From Pseudoalteromonas undina (GTDB lineage: Bacteria > Pseudomonadota > Gammaproteobacteria > Enterobacterales > Alteromonadaceae), in NCBI RefSeq assembly GCF_000238275.3, contig NZ_AHCF03000003.1, forward strand, positions 2,046,001 to 2,110,000: a DNA stretch of 64,000 bases, written 5' to 3'. Of this stretch, positions 37,819-46,163 are shown in pieces. Each line of letters starts with the position of its first letter. Within the stretch, counting starts at the first letter, position 1. Under the pieces are notes generated by a model that saw only the letters and a program-made list of their open reading frames with translations, searched no databases and was not told the DNA's origin. The position numbers and the translations under genes are program-made.

Positions 37819-38253
37819 ATGAGCGCATTATTAATTTACAAAACCTTGCACGTATTTTTTATGATTGCTTGGTTTGCCGGTATTTTTTACCTACCTCGAC
37901 TTTTTGTTTATCACGCTATGAGTGAAGAAAAATCGTGTAACTCAATGCTAAAAGTAATGGAACGTCGGCTGCTTTATTTTGTTACCCCCTTTGCTGTGCT
38001 TACCGCAGTGTTTGGCGTATTAACTATTGTTGAATACGGCCGCGAATGGTTTCGTTACAGTATGTGGCTCCATTATAAACTAGTGCTGGTAATCATTTTA
38101 TATATTTATCATGGCTACTGTTTCAAATTATTAGCTGATTTTAAACACGATAGAAATACAAAAAGCGATCGGTTTTACCGAATTTTCAACGAGCTACCTG
38201 TTTTAGCGTTACTCGTTATAGTTGCTTTAGCCATTATTAAGCCAAGCTTTTAA
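37819..38253 (+). CDS. hemJ: Protoporphyrinogen IX oxidase HemJ
   Basis: A 144-residue, four-TM membrane enzyme that converts protoporphyrinogen IX to protoporphyrin IX. It has the conserved TLHVFFMIAWFAGIFYLPRLFVYH start with the essential His, SMWLHYKLVLVI with the conserved Lys, and the RFYRIFNELPVL end. Placed between clcA and pyrB, with hemL two genes on, it gives two haem-pathway genes close together. Confidence 0.95.
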   Translation: MSALLIYKTLHVFFMIAWFAGIFYLPRLFVYHAMSEEKSCNSMLKVMERRLLYFVTPFAVLTAVFGVLTIVEYGREWFRYSMWLHYKLVLVIILYIYHGYCFKLLADFKHDRNTKSDRFYRIFNELPVLALLVIVALAIIKPSF

Positions 38254-38297
38254 ATACAGGATTATAAATTACACTGCCAAGTCGCAAACTAAGTTTG

Positions 38298-38345
38298 TAT
38301 AATACGCGCGATTGCGTGCTCCTTTATGGATTATCGCGCCTTTTT
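38298..38345 (+). promoter_or_regulatory. pyrB promoter -10 and overlapping hairpin
   Basis: A perfect TATAAT (38298-38303) follows the dyad CAAACT-A-AGTTTG (38285-38297). Just after it GCGCGAT (38306-38312) pairs with ATCGCGC (38333-38339), followed by CTTTTT, 20 bp before the pyrB ATG. The hairpin may end the clcA-hemJ transcript or act as a pyrB attenuator. Confidence 0.5.
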
Positions 38346-38365
38346 GAATAACTAGGAATAACCCC

Positions 38366-39382
38366 ATGTTCAGTTTCCAAGGTGAAAATATACTCTCTGT
38401 TAATCAACTCGATCGAGACTGTATTGAACGCATATTTGCTGTAGCAAAAAAAATGGAGCCATACGCAAAAAAACAAAAGCGTACCAATGTGCTTGAAGGC
38501 GCTATTTTAGCGAATCTATTTTTTGAACCTAGTACGCGTACTCGTGTTAGTTTTGGCACTGCGTTTAACTTACTCGGTGGACTGGTTCGTGAAACCACCG
38601 GTATGCAAAGCTCTGCGCTTGCTAAGGGCGAGTCACTATATGATACCGCACGTGTTATTTCAGCCTATGCTGATGCGGTTGCAATGCGCCATCCAGACTC
38701 AGGCTCGGTAGCTGAATTTGCAACAGGTTGCAGCGTACCAGTAATAAACGGTGGCGATGGACCCAATGAGCACCCTACTCAAGCACTGCTTGATTTATTA
38801 ACCATTGAGCGTGAACTTAGCCGCTTCGATCAAAATATTGATGGTATGCACATTGCGCTAGTCGGCGATTTAAAATATGGCCGAACCGTTCACTCGCTAT
38901 CAAAGCTACTATGTCATTACAAAAACATTCGCTTTTCAATGGTTGCCCCTTATGGCTTGCAAATGCCTGACTCAATTTTATCTGCCGTTGAAAATGCAGG
39001 ACATAAAATTGAACTGGTTGATAAAATGGAAGGTAACTTAGCGGCCGATATTGTTTATCAAACACGCATTCAAGAAGAGCGTTTTCCGTCTCAAGAGGAA
39101 GCTAATAAATACCGTGGTGGATTTAGAATTAGCCAGTCTATTTACAATTCCCATTGCAAACCGAACTCGGTGTTAATGCACCCGCTTCCTCGCGATAGCC
39201 GTTTAGAGGCAAACGAACTTGATAACGACTTAAATGCTAACGACAATCTAGCAATATTCCGCCAAGTACAAAATGGCGTACTTATTCGTATGGCGCTGTT
39301 TGCTTTAACCCTCGGCGTAGAAAACAAAGTCGAGCAGTATGAAGTAGACGTTCCTTGGTTTAGCCGCAAACGCGATAGCTAA
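38366..39382 (+). CDS. pyrB: Aspartate carbamoyltransferase catalytic chain
   Basis: Second step of pyrimidine synthesis. The 338 residues carry the carbamoyl-phosphate motif FFEPSTRTRVSFGTAF, HPTQALLDLLTI, and the aspartate-site segment MHPLPRDSRL. Carbamoylation of aspartate rather than ornithine is supported by HPLPR and overall similarity. No pyrI regulatory chain follows, so it may act without the ATP/CTP-responsive subunit, or pyrI may lie elsewhere. hemL follows 38 bp downstream. Confidence 0.93.
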   Translation: MFSFQGENILSVNQLDRDCIERIFAVAKKMEPYAKKQKRTNVLEGAILANLFFEPSTRTRVSFGTAFNLLGGLVRETTGMQSSALAKGESLYDTARVISAYADAVAMRHPDSGSVAEFATGCSVPVINGGDGPNEHPTQALLDLLTIERELSRFDQNIDGMHIALVGDLKYGRTVHSLSKLLCHYKNIRFSMVAPYGLQMPDSILSAVENAGHKIELVDKMEGNLAADIVYQTRIQEERFPSQEEANKYRGGFRISQSIYNSHCKPNSVLMHPLPRDSRLEANELDNDLNANDNLAIFRQVQNGVLIRMALFALTLGVENKVEQYEVDVPWFSRKRDS

Positions 39383-39420
39383 GCTTTTAATTTTAAAGTG
39401 ATAAAACAATAGGATTTTTC

Positions 39421-40701
39421 ATGACAATTAGCCAAGACTTATTTAAACGAGCTCAAGACTCTATTCCTGGTGGCGTAAATTCACCAGTGCGTGCTTTTAA
39501 TGGTGTAGGTGGTACTCCGCTGTTTATTACTAAAGCACAGGGCGCGTTTACATTTGATGCTGATGGCAACCGTTACATTGATTATGTGGGCTCTTGGGGC
39601 CCAATGATTATGGGCCACAATCACCCTGAAATAAAACAAGCAGTGCATGATGCGGTAGAAAATGGTTTAAGCTACGGTGCACCTACCGAAGCTGAAATTT
39701 TAATGGCTGAAAAAGTTAAAGAGCTAGTCCCATCTATCGAAAAAGTACGTATGGTAAGCTCAGGTACTGAAGCAACAATGAGTGCAATTCGCTTAGCTCG
39801 TGGTTTTACTGGTCGTGACAAAATTTTAAAGTTTGAGGGTTGTTACCACGGCCATGCAGATTCACTGCTAGTAAAAGCCGGCTCTGGTGCATTAACTATG
39901 GGTGTACCTAACTCTCCAGGCATTCCTGAAGATTTAGCTAAGCACACCCTTACGGTTTCGTTTAACAATATTGAAGAAGTGAAAGCAGTTTTTGCTAAAT
40001 ACGCCGATGAAATCGCGTGTATTATTGTTGAGCCAGTTGCAGGTAACATGAACTGTATCCCACCAGTACCTGGCTTTTTAGAAGGACTGCGTGAAGTCTG
40101 TGATCAGTACCAATCTGTGCTTATTTTTGACGAAGTAATGACAGGTTTTCGTGTAGCCCTTGGTGGCGCTCAAGCTTATTACAACATCAAGCCAGACCTA
40201 ACCTGTTTAGGTAAAGTAATTGGTGGTGGCATGCCAGTTGGCGCATTTGGTGGTAAAACAGAGATTATGGATTACATAGCCCCTGTAGGCCCTGTTTATC
40301 AAGCAGGTACACTGTCAGGAAATCCAATTGCGATGGCTGCAGGTTTAAAATCACTTGAGTTACTTAGTGCACCTGGCGTTCACGAAAAACTAGAAGCCAT
40401 TAGTAAAGCGATTTGTGAAGGCTTTGAAGCCGCAGCTAAAAAAGTAGGTATTGCCTTAACTACTAACTACGCTGGCGGCATGTATGGCTTTTTCTTTACT
40501 GATGCAGAAAAAGTAACTACTTACCAACAAGCTACTGAATGTGATTTAGAGCGCTTTAAAAAGTTCTTCCACTTAATGCTTGAAGAAGGTGTTTATTTAG
40601 CGCCTTCAGCGTTTGAAGCTGGTTTTGTTTGTGCTGCGCATACAGAGCAAGAAGTTCAGGCAACGATTGAAGCGGCAGAGCGCGCTTTTGCTAAACTATA
40701 A
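39421..40701 (+). CDS. hemL: Glutamate-1-semialdehyde 2,1-aminomutase
   Basis: A PLP enzyme (426 aa) that makes 5-aminolevulinate in the C5 haem pathway. Hallmarks are [17 protein letters not shown], the PLP pocket [16 protein letters not shown], the cofactor Asp in [11 protein letters not shown] and the Schiff-base Lys in [17 protein letters not shown]. Full length. It is followed by a strong bidirectional terminator. Confidence 0.98.
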   Translation: MTISQDLFKRAQDSIPGGVNSPVRAFNGVGGTPLFITKAQGAFTFDADGNRYIDYVGSWGPMIMGHNHPEIKQAVHDAVENGLSYGAPTEAEILMAEKVKELVPSIEKVRMVSSGTEATMSAIRLARGFTGRDKILKFEGCYHGHADSLLVKAGSGALTMGVPNSPGIPEDLAKHTLTVSFNNIEEVKAVFAKYADEIACIIVEPVAGNMNCIPPVPGFLEGLREVCDQYQSVLIFDEVMTGFRVALGGAQAYYNIKPDLTCLGKVIGGGMPVGAFGGKTEIMDYIAPVGPVYQAGTLSGNPIAMAAGLKSLELLSAPGVHEKLEAISKAICEGFEAAAKKVGIALTTNYAGGMYGFFFTDAEKVTTYQQATECDLERFKKFFHLMLEEGVYLAPSAFEAGFVCAAHTEQEVQATIEAAERAFAKL

Positions 40702-40730
40702 CGTTTAGCTCATAAGATCGCTTACCCATA

Positions 40731-40755
40731 AAAAAAGCCCTTTCGGGCTTTTTTT
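40731..40755. terminator. Bidirectional terminator hemL/mrcB
   Basis: AAAAAAGCCC (40731-40740) pairs with GGGCTTTTTT (40745-40754) around TTTC between convergent genes. Confidence 0.9.
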
Positions 40756-40766
40756 GTTTTTATTAC

Positions 40767-43100
40767 TTAGCGAATACATTGGGGCCTTGGTTTAAACTCA
40801 CTGGCCCTAAGCGGTAATTGAATCACTTTGCCACACCCTGGTGGTGCTTGCTTCCCGGTTTGCTCGTTTACAAATGCCCACCGAATTGAAGGTGGACGGG
40901 TATCGGCAATTGCTTGCGGGTTTAAGGGTTTTAAATAACGAATATAGGTTTCAAGCGCGCCGACACTGCCGGTTAAGCCAGTACTTTTATTATCATCACG
41001 ACCTAACCATGCAACCGTCACTGTATTTTGATCAAACCCAGCAAACCAGCTGTCGCGTAATTCGTTACTGGTACCTGTTTTTCCTGCGAGCTGAATCGAC
41101 GGAAAATGTAAATTTAAGCGTTTAGCGGTGCCATCTTTAGTTACTCGCTTCATAGCGTATTTGGTCATGTACATGGCATCTTTATCAAAGCGTTGTTCGT
41201 TACTCACTTTATGCTTATAAAGTACTTTACCAACAGAGTCGGTTAATGCCGAGATAGACGTCAGCTCTCTGTATTCGCCATCAGCAGCAATTGTGGTATA
41301 AAGCTGAGCCACTTCAAAACTCGACATTTCAATAGCCCCTAATAGCAGCGACGGATATTCATTAATATGGCCTTTAGCACCTAGTCCTCTGAGTGTATTA
41401 GCAACTTTATCAACCCCAACATCAAGCCCTAAGTTAACTGCCGGAATATTAATGCTGTGGCTGAATGCTTTATAAAGAGGCACGGCACCTCGATATTGAT
41501 GATCAAAGTTTTCTGGCTGCCATACTTTTCCCTCTTCATTGGTGACTTGCACGGGTGAATCATCAAGCAACGTCGCTAAATTATAATGAGGAAGCTGCAG
41601 TGCACTTAAATACACTGCCGGTTTAACTAATGAGCCAATATTGCGCTTGGTATCAAGTACGCGGTTAAAGCCTGAATAGCGCACATCACGTCCAGAGACT
41701 AACGCTGATACACCAGCTTTTTCAACATTAACGGAGATCATCGCCGCTTCTAATTCTTTGGTATTTGGACGCCTTTCCAAATAAGGTAAACTGGCCTTAA
41801 TCGATTCTTCCATTGCGGTTTGTTTTTGCAAGTCGAAGTAGGTAAATACGCGCACCCCTGCATCTAATACTTCTTGATCAGGTAGCAGCTGTTTCAACTC
41901 GCGATTAACCAACTCCAAGTAACCTGGGTAAGACTTTTGTAAGCTGGCTTTCATTGGCGCAATATCAATTGCGCGCTTTAACGAGGATCGATACTCTTTA
42001 GTGGAAATAAGTTTGTTATCGACCATTAAACGCAGCACTAAGTCACGACGCTCCATAGCACGTTCTTTATAACGTCTAGGGTTATAATAAGAAGGGCCTT
42101 TAACCATGGCCACCAGCAGAGCAATTTGGTCGTACTCAAGTTCATCAACGGGTTTTGCAAAGTAAAACTCAGCAGCCAGCCCCATCCCATGTACTCCTTG
42201 GTTATAAGACTGACCTAGGTAGACTTCGTTTAAATAGGCTTCGAGAATCTGATCTTTTGAATAACGATAATCAAGAATAAGCGCAATAAAAGCTTCATTG
42301 ATTTTACGTACTAATGAACGTTCACGGGTAAGGTAAATATTTTTAGCTAGCTGTTGCGTCAGTGTGCTGCCCCCTTGCACGGTTCTTCCTGCGCGAATAT
42401 TGGTATATAAAGCCCGTAAAATAGAAAATACCGATACCCCGTGGTGATCATAAAAATCGCGGTCTTCGACCACTAACAAAGCATTCTTAAGCATGTCTGG
42501 AAATTTATCTAATGGCACAAATTCGCGGTCTTGTTTTGAGTCATTACCTATACGGGCTATTTGTACAGGCTCTAATCTGGCAGTGTTTAAGCGACGACCA
42601 AATTTATCCTTAATACTGGCAACCTTTTCCCCAGAGAAACGTAATTCAATTACATGAGCATTTTCTAAACCATCATAAAATTCAAAATCACGACGAAAAA
42701 TCTTAATACTATTAGCTGTTTTAATATATTGCCCTGTGCGGCTCAAGCGATTAACTGCCGTGTAATTTAAACGTTTAAGCTCCCATAAAACTTCTTGCTC
42801 AGATAAAAACTGCCCAGGAAAAAACGTCATTGAACGCGCATACACTTGGGCTGGAAGTTGCCATTTGTTGCCTTCAAATTGGCGGGTGATTTTTGCATCA
42901 AGATAAATAAAGTAAAGTGCTACAGCGATGAAAGTCGCCAGACTCAGTTTCCAAAAAATAGAAAACAAAGTTTTTAAAAATGGCCGTTTAGCCGAACTTG
43001 CGGTTTTTTTTGCAGCACTTTTTCGCGCTGATGTTTTAGATGACTTAGTAGCACGCTTAGTCGAGGATTTACTGGTCGGTGTTTTCTTTTTTTCAGCCAT
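40767..43100 (-). CDS. mrcB: Penicillin-binding protein 1B (bifunctional)
   Basis: Class A PBP, 777 aa, that builds periplasmic peptidoglycan. It has a Lys/Ser/Thr-rich cytoplasmic N-terminus (residues 1-40), one TM helix (about 45-66), a UB2H-like region, then the glycosyltransferase with VVEDRDFYDHHGVS and QGGSTLTQQLAKN, and the transpeptidase with SXXK (GSLVKPAV), SHN-type motif SHSINIPAVNLG and KTGTSNE. All catalytic motifs are intact. The UB2H region fits PBP1B with an LpoB-type activator. Confidence 0.96.
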   Translation of the reverse strand: MAEKKKTPTSKSSTKRATKSSKTSARKSAAKKTASSAKRPFLKTLFSIFWKLSLATFIAVALYFIYLDAKITRQFEGNKWQLPAQVYARSMTFFPGQFLSEQEVLWELKRLNYTAVNRLSRTGQYIKTANSIKIFRRDFEFYDGLENAHVIELRFSGEKVASIKDKFGRRLNTARLEPVQIARIGNDSKQDREFVPLDKFPDMLKNALLVVEDRDFYDHHGVSVFSILRALYTNIRAGRTVQGGSTLTQQLAKNIYLTRERSLVRKINEAFIALILDYRYSKDQILEAYLNEVYLGQSYNQGVHGMGLAAEFYFAKPVDELEYDQIALLVAMVKGPSYYNPRRYKERAMERRDLVLRLMVDNKLISTKEYRSSLKRAIDIAPMKASLQKSYPGYLELVNRELKQLLPDQEVLDAGVRVFTYFDLQKQTAMEESIKASLPYLERRPNTKELEAAMISVNVEKAGVSALVSGRDVRYSGFNRVLDTKRNIGSLVKPAVYLSALQLPHYNLATLLDDSPVQVTNEEGKVWQPENFDHQYRGAVPLYKAFSHSINIPAVNLGLDVGVDKVANTLRGLGAKGHINEYPSLLLGAIEMSSFEVAQLYTTIAADGEYRELTSISALTDSVGKVLYKHKVSNEQRFDKDAMYMTKYAMKRVTKDGTAKRLNLHFPSIQLAGKTGTSNELRDSWFAGFDQNTVTVAWLGRDDNKSTGLTGSVGALETYIRYLKPLNPQAIADTRPPSIRWAFVNEQTGKQAPPGCGKVIQLPLRASEFKPRPQCIR

Positions 43101-43187
43101 TTAAGTGTAATACATTCCAAAGGTTGATTTAACGCGAGGAGCTTATCACATTACTCTAACACCTGAAAAATTAACCCTTCCTGAAAT

Positions 43188-43215
43188 CAAAAAAGCCCTA
43201 ACTGAGTAGGGCTTT
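43188..43215 (-). terminator. Terminator after amtB
   Basis: AAAGCCCTA (43192-43200) pairs with TAGGGCTTT (43207-43215), with an A-run on the left acting as the T tract for minus-strand glnK-amtB transcripts. Confidence 0.85.
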
Positions 43216-43240
43216 GATTGAACACACAATACTTTTACTT

Positions 43241-44470
43241 TTAATTACTTCTTACTGAAACAAATTCTGGGTAAGCATCAATACCACAATCATGTTGATC
43301 CATACCGTTTAGCTCTTCCTCTTCGGTAACACGAATACCCATGGTTTGTTTTAAGACTGCCCAAACAATGAATGAAGCGATATACACAAAGCCAATGATA
43401 CATAGTAAACCAATTAACTGTGCCACAAGGTTAGCCTCGGCATTAGTAACCGGCACTAATACCACACCTAATATGCCACATACACCATGCACAGAGATGG
43501 CACCTACAGGGTCGTCAATTTTCACTTTATCAAGTGCCACAATGCTTAGTACAACCAAAGATCCACCTAGTAGGCCATATAAACACGCCATTAATGGTGA
43601 TGGTGATAATGGATCTGCAGTAATAACCACTAAGCCTGCAAGTGCGCCATTAAGTACCATGGTTAAATCTGCCTTACCCCATAATAATTTACATAAGAAC
43701 AAGGCTGATATTGCACCCATAGCTGCAGCAGCATTGGTGTTAAGTAGTATTTGACCTACTGCAGTTGCATTTTCTTTATCTGAAATTAATAACTGTGATC
43801 CACCGTTAAAGCCAAACCAACCCATCCATAAAATAAATGTACCCAATGTAGCAAGTGGCAAGTTTGAACCTGGAATTGGGTAAATTTCACCATTTTTACC
43901 ATATTTACCTTTACGTGCACCCAGTAGAATTACACCCGCAAGCGCTGCAGCTGCACCGGTTGCATGGACAATGGCAGAACCTGCAAAATCAACAAAGCCT
44001 AATTCAGATAGGAAGCCGCCACCCCATGTCCAGTAACCTTCAATTGGGTAAATTAATCCTGTAAGTACTACTGTAAACACTAAGAAAGCCCATAACTTCA
44101 TACGCTCCGCTACGGCGCCAGATACAATAGACATAGCCGTTGCAACAAATACTACTTGGAAGAAAAAATCAGACTCTAGTGAATGATCGGCGTCTGCCGC
44201 TTGACTACCTATTAGGCCACCAAATGAAGGAATTATTCCGCCTTCAACGTTGTCTACATACATAATGTTGTAACCGACCAACAAAAACATAGTACAAGCG
44301 ATAGAATAAAGTGCGATATTTTTAGTTAGAATTTCTGTGGTATTTTTTGAGCGCACTAAACCTGCTTCTAACATTGCAAAACCAGCTGCCATCCACATAA
44401 CTAGGATGCCAGAGATTAAAAAGTAAAACGTATCGAGCGAAAACTTCAGCTCTATAATTGTATTTTCCAT
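43241..44470 (-). CDS. amtB: Ammonium transporter AmtB
   Basis: Inner-membrane ammonium channel/transporter, 409 aa, about 11 TM helices, trimeric in the family. Visible motifs are MWMAAGFAMLEAGLVRSKNTTE, DFAGSAIVHATGAAAALAG with a pore histidine, LGTFILWMGWFGFNGGS and VHGVCGILGV with the second pore histidine. It follows glnK by 9 bp; GlnK blocks AmtB when nitrogen is plentiful. A sigma-54 promoter lies upstream of the pair. Confidence 0.96.
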   Translation of the reverse strand: MENTIIELKFSLDTFYFLISGILVMWMAAGFAMLEAGLVRSKNTTEILTKNIALYSIACTMFLLVGYNIMYVDNVEGGIIPSFGGLIGSQAADADHSLESDFFFQVVFVATAMSIVSGAVAERMKLWAFLVFTVVLTGLIYPIEGYWTWGGGFLSELGFVDFAGSAIVHATGAAAALAGVILLGARKGKYGKNGEIYPIPGSNLPLATLGTFILWMGWFGFNGGSQLLISDKENATAVGQILLNTNAAAAMGAISALFLCKLLWGKADLTMVLNGALAGLVVITADPLSPSPLMACLYGLLGGSLVVLSIVALDKVKIDDPVGAISVHGVCGILGVVLVPVTNAEANLVAQLIGLLCIIGFVYIASFIVWAVLKQTMGIRVTEEEELNGMDQHDCGIDAYPEFVSVRSN

Positions 44471-44479
44471 GTTGCCCCC

Positions 44480-44818
44480 TTAAATAGCATCATCATCAAG
44501 TTCGCCAGTACGAATACGGACAATTTGATCTAAGTCGTAAACAAAAATTTTGCCGTCACCAATTTTGCCCGTTCCAGCAACTTTGGTAATGGTTTCTACA
44601 ACGCGTTGGCAATTTTCACTACGAGTGGCAATTTCAAGTTTAATTTTAGGTATAAAGTCAACTTGGTACTCTGCACCACGGTATAACTCTGTATGACCTC
44701 TTTGACGTCCAAACCCCTTAACGTCAACCACGGTCATTCCTTCGATGCCTAAATCAGCGAGTGCTTCACGCACATCATCTAGTTTGAATGGCTTTATTAT
44801 TGCACTGATCATTTTCAC
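44480..44818 (-). CDS. glnK: Nitrogen regulatory PII protein GlnK
   Basis: A trimeric PII signal protein of 112 aa. The T-loop Tyr for uridylylation is in GHTELYRGAEYQVDF, and the signature GKIGDGKIFVYDLDQIVRIRTGE is complete. It senses 2-oxoglutarate and ATP/ADP and gates AmtB. The glnK-amtB order and the -24/-12 promoter identify it as GlnK rather than GlnB. Confidence 0.96.
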   Translation of the reverse strand: MKMISAIIKPFKLDDVREALADLGIEGMTVVDVKGFGRQRGHTELYRGAEYQVDFIPKIKLEIATRSENCQRVVETITKVAGTGKIGDGKIFVYDLDQIVRIRTGELDDDAI

Positions 44819-44866
44819 AAAGGCCCCCTTAGGACACTAGCTTGTTATTGTATTTGCTCTATGCAA

Positions 44867-44882
44867 TCCAACCTTTGTGCCA
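44867..44882 (-). promoter_or_regulatory. Sigma-54 promoter of glnK-amtB
   Basis: Minus strand TGGCACAAAGGTTGGA matches the -24/-12 consensus TGGCACRNNNNTTGCW at every defined position but one (G for C at -12). It lies about 50 bp upstream of the glnK ATG. Confidence 0.8.
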
Positions 44883-44936
44883 CCTTTAAATTACAAATAA
44901 AAACAGAGGGTTATTAAATTAAATAATATAAAAAAC

Positions 44937-44968
44937 AAAAAAGCGCACCATTTAGGTGCGCTTTTTTT
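44937..44968. terminator. Terminator of response-regulator gene, also NtrC-like site
   Basis: AAAAAAGCGCACC pairs with GGTGCGCTTTTTTT around ATTTA. The core GCACCATTTAGGTGC (44945-44959) has the GCAC-N7-GTGC form of NtrC sites, centred about 71 bp upstream of the glnK -24 element. One element may end transcription and bind NtrC. Confidence 0.7.
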
Positions 44969-45075
44969 AAGCAAAATACAGAATTGGTGCGAGTCGATAA
45001 ATACGCAAATAATCGTCTTTAACTAATCGTTACACTCTCGCCAAATACACATTGATAATGTATTTAAGATTAAAG

Positions 45076-45858
45076 TTACTCTGTCGCATCGAAAGACAAA
45101 GCCGGTTTTTTAGCATCACTTAGCCATATTGACTCCATAGTTTGCACCACTCGAAAGTGAAACTCTTCATGGGTGAAGGGTTTAGTTAAAAAGTCATTCG
45201 CACCTGATTTAATAAATCGTGCAGCAACGCCATAACTATATACATCAGCTAAACCAATAATGGCCAATTGCTCACGGCTTTTAATATTACGAATAGCTCT
45301 AATTAATTCAAAACCATTCATACCTGATAAGTTATGGTCAGTGATCACTAAGTTGATAGCCTGATCATGCTCAAGTATATGAAGAGCTTGCGCACTATTA
45401 TCAACAGTAATGACGTCAAACAATTGTTTTTCGAGCATTTGCTTAACCAAGCTACTGCTCAATAAGGAATTATCTACAACCAGCGCTTTGCGCCCCTGGT
45501 TACGCAATAACTGTGCTACAAATTTTATGGCGTAAAGATAAGAGTCGCGATTATCTTTAATGACGTAATCGATAATACCTAATTCCAGCATTTTTAAACG
45601 TGTATGTTCATCTGTTTGCGTTGTCATCACCAACGTAGGGATACCTTGCGACAGTGTAAAGCGAGTTATATCAGTATCGATTTGACCACCAACAGATAAA
45701 TCAACTAACGCGAGCGAGTAACTAGTTTGATTTAGTAACTTTTTACATTGAGTAAGTGACTGAGCGAAATCAACCCGCACATCAAGATAATGAGCAGCAA
45801 TATGTTTGAGTACCTGTTGTACCCTTATATTATCTTCAACAATTAAAACCCGTTGCAT
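45076..45858 (-). CDS. Response regulator with two receiver domains
   Basis: A 260-residue cytoplasmic protein made of two REC domains and no DNA-binding or enzymatic output. REC1 (about 1-120) starts MQRVLIVEDN with acceptor Asp in LALVDLSVGG and the conserved Lys in YVIKDN. REC2 (about 130-250) has LVVDN, acceptor Asp in LVITDHNLSG and Lys in FLTKPF. Both acceptor sites seem intact, so it may work as a phosphate relay or sink, or by protein contact. ATG 45858 has AAAGGGAG; an upstream in-frame ATG at 45882 is less likely. No kinase gene is adjacent. Confidence 0.88.
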   Translation of the reverse strand: MQRVLIVEDNIRVQQVLKHIAAHYLDVRVDFAQSLTQCKKLLNQTSYSLALVDLSVGGQIDTDITRFTLSQGIPTLVMTTQTDEHTRLKMLELGIIDYVIKDNRDSYLYAIKFVAQLLRNQGRKALVVDNSLLSSSLVKQMLEKQLFDVITVDNSAQALHILEHDQAINLVITDHNLSGMNGFELIRAIRNIKSREQLAIIGLADVYSYGVAARFIKSGANDFLTKPFTHEEFHFRVVQTMESIWLSDAKKPALSFDATE

Positions 45859-46163
45859 AAACTCCCTTTCATTTACGTTCACCCTTTATGGTAATAAACC
45901 TAAAAATAAATCACTCTCAAGCATCCATTTAAAAACAATTAAAGCGACCAATAACCTAAAAAACTTAATTAATAATTAAATTTTTTAATCGCCTTAAACT
46001 TACAGTATGGCATACACATCAAGTATATTTCGCCCGTTTGCTATGTTGAGATTAATCTTAATTACATAAACTCAACGATTATTATCGGCAGCTAGTCTCA
46101 ATACTTTTGTTTTTTACTCAAATATCGCTATAACTGCAGTACATAAAACAAAAAGGGTTAGTT
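45859..46163. other. 305-bp intergenic region
   Basis: AT-rich DNA between divergent genes (response regulator and S10 peptidase). GTTGAG and CTCAAC repeats face each other near 46045-46076. No RNA gene or firm promoter is seen. Confidence 0.4.

Noticed and set aside
38366..39382. Ornithine carbamoyltransferase (argF) for the carbamoyltransferase gene
   Set aside because: The aspartate-type HPLPR segment and overall pattern fit PyrB; an ornithine-type HCLP motif is absent.
43341..43754. 137-codon plus-strand frame over amtB
   Set aside because: It is antisense to a strongly conserved transporter gene; low-complexity translation.
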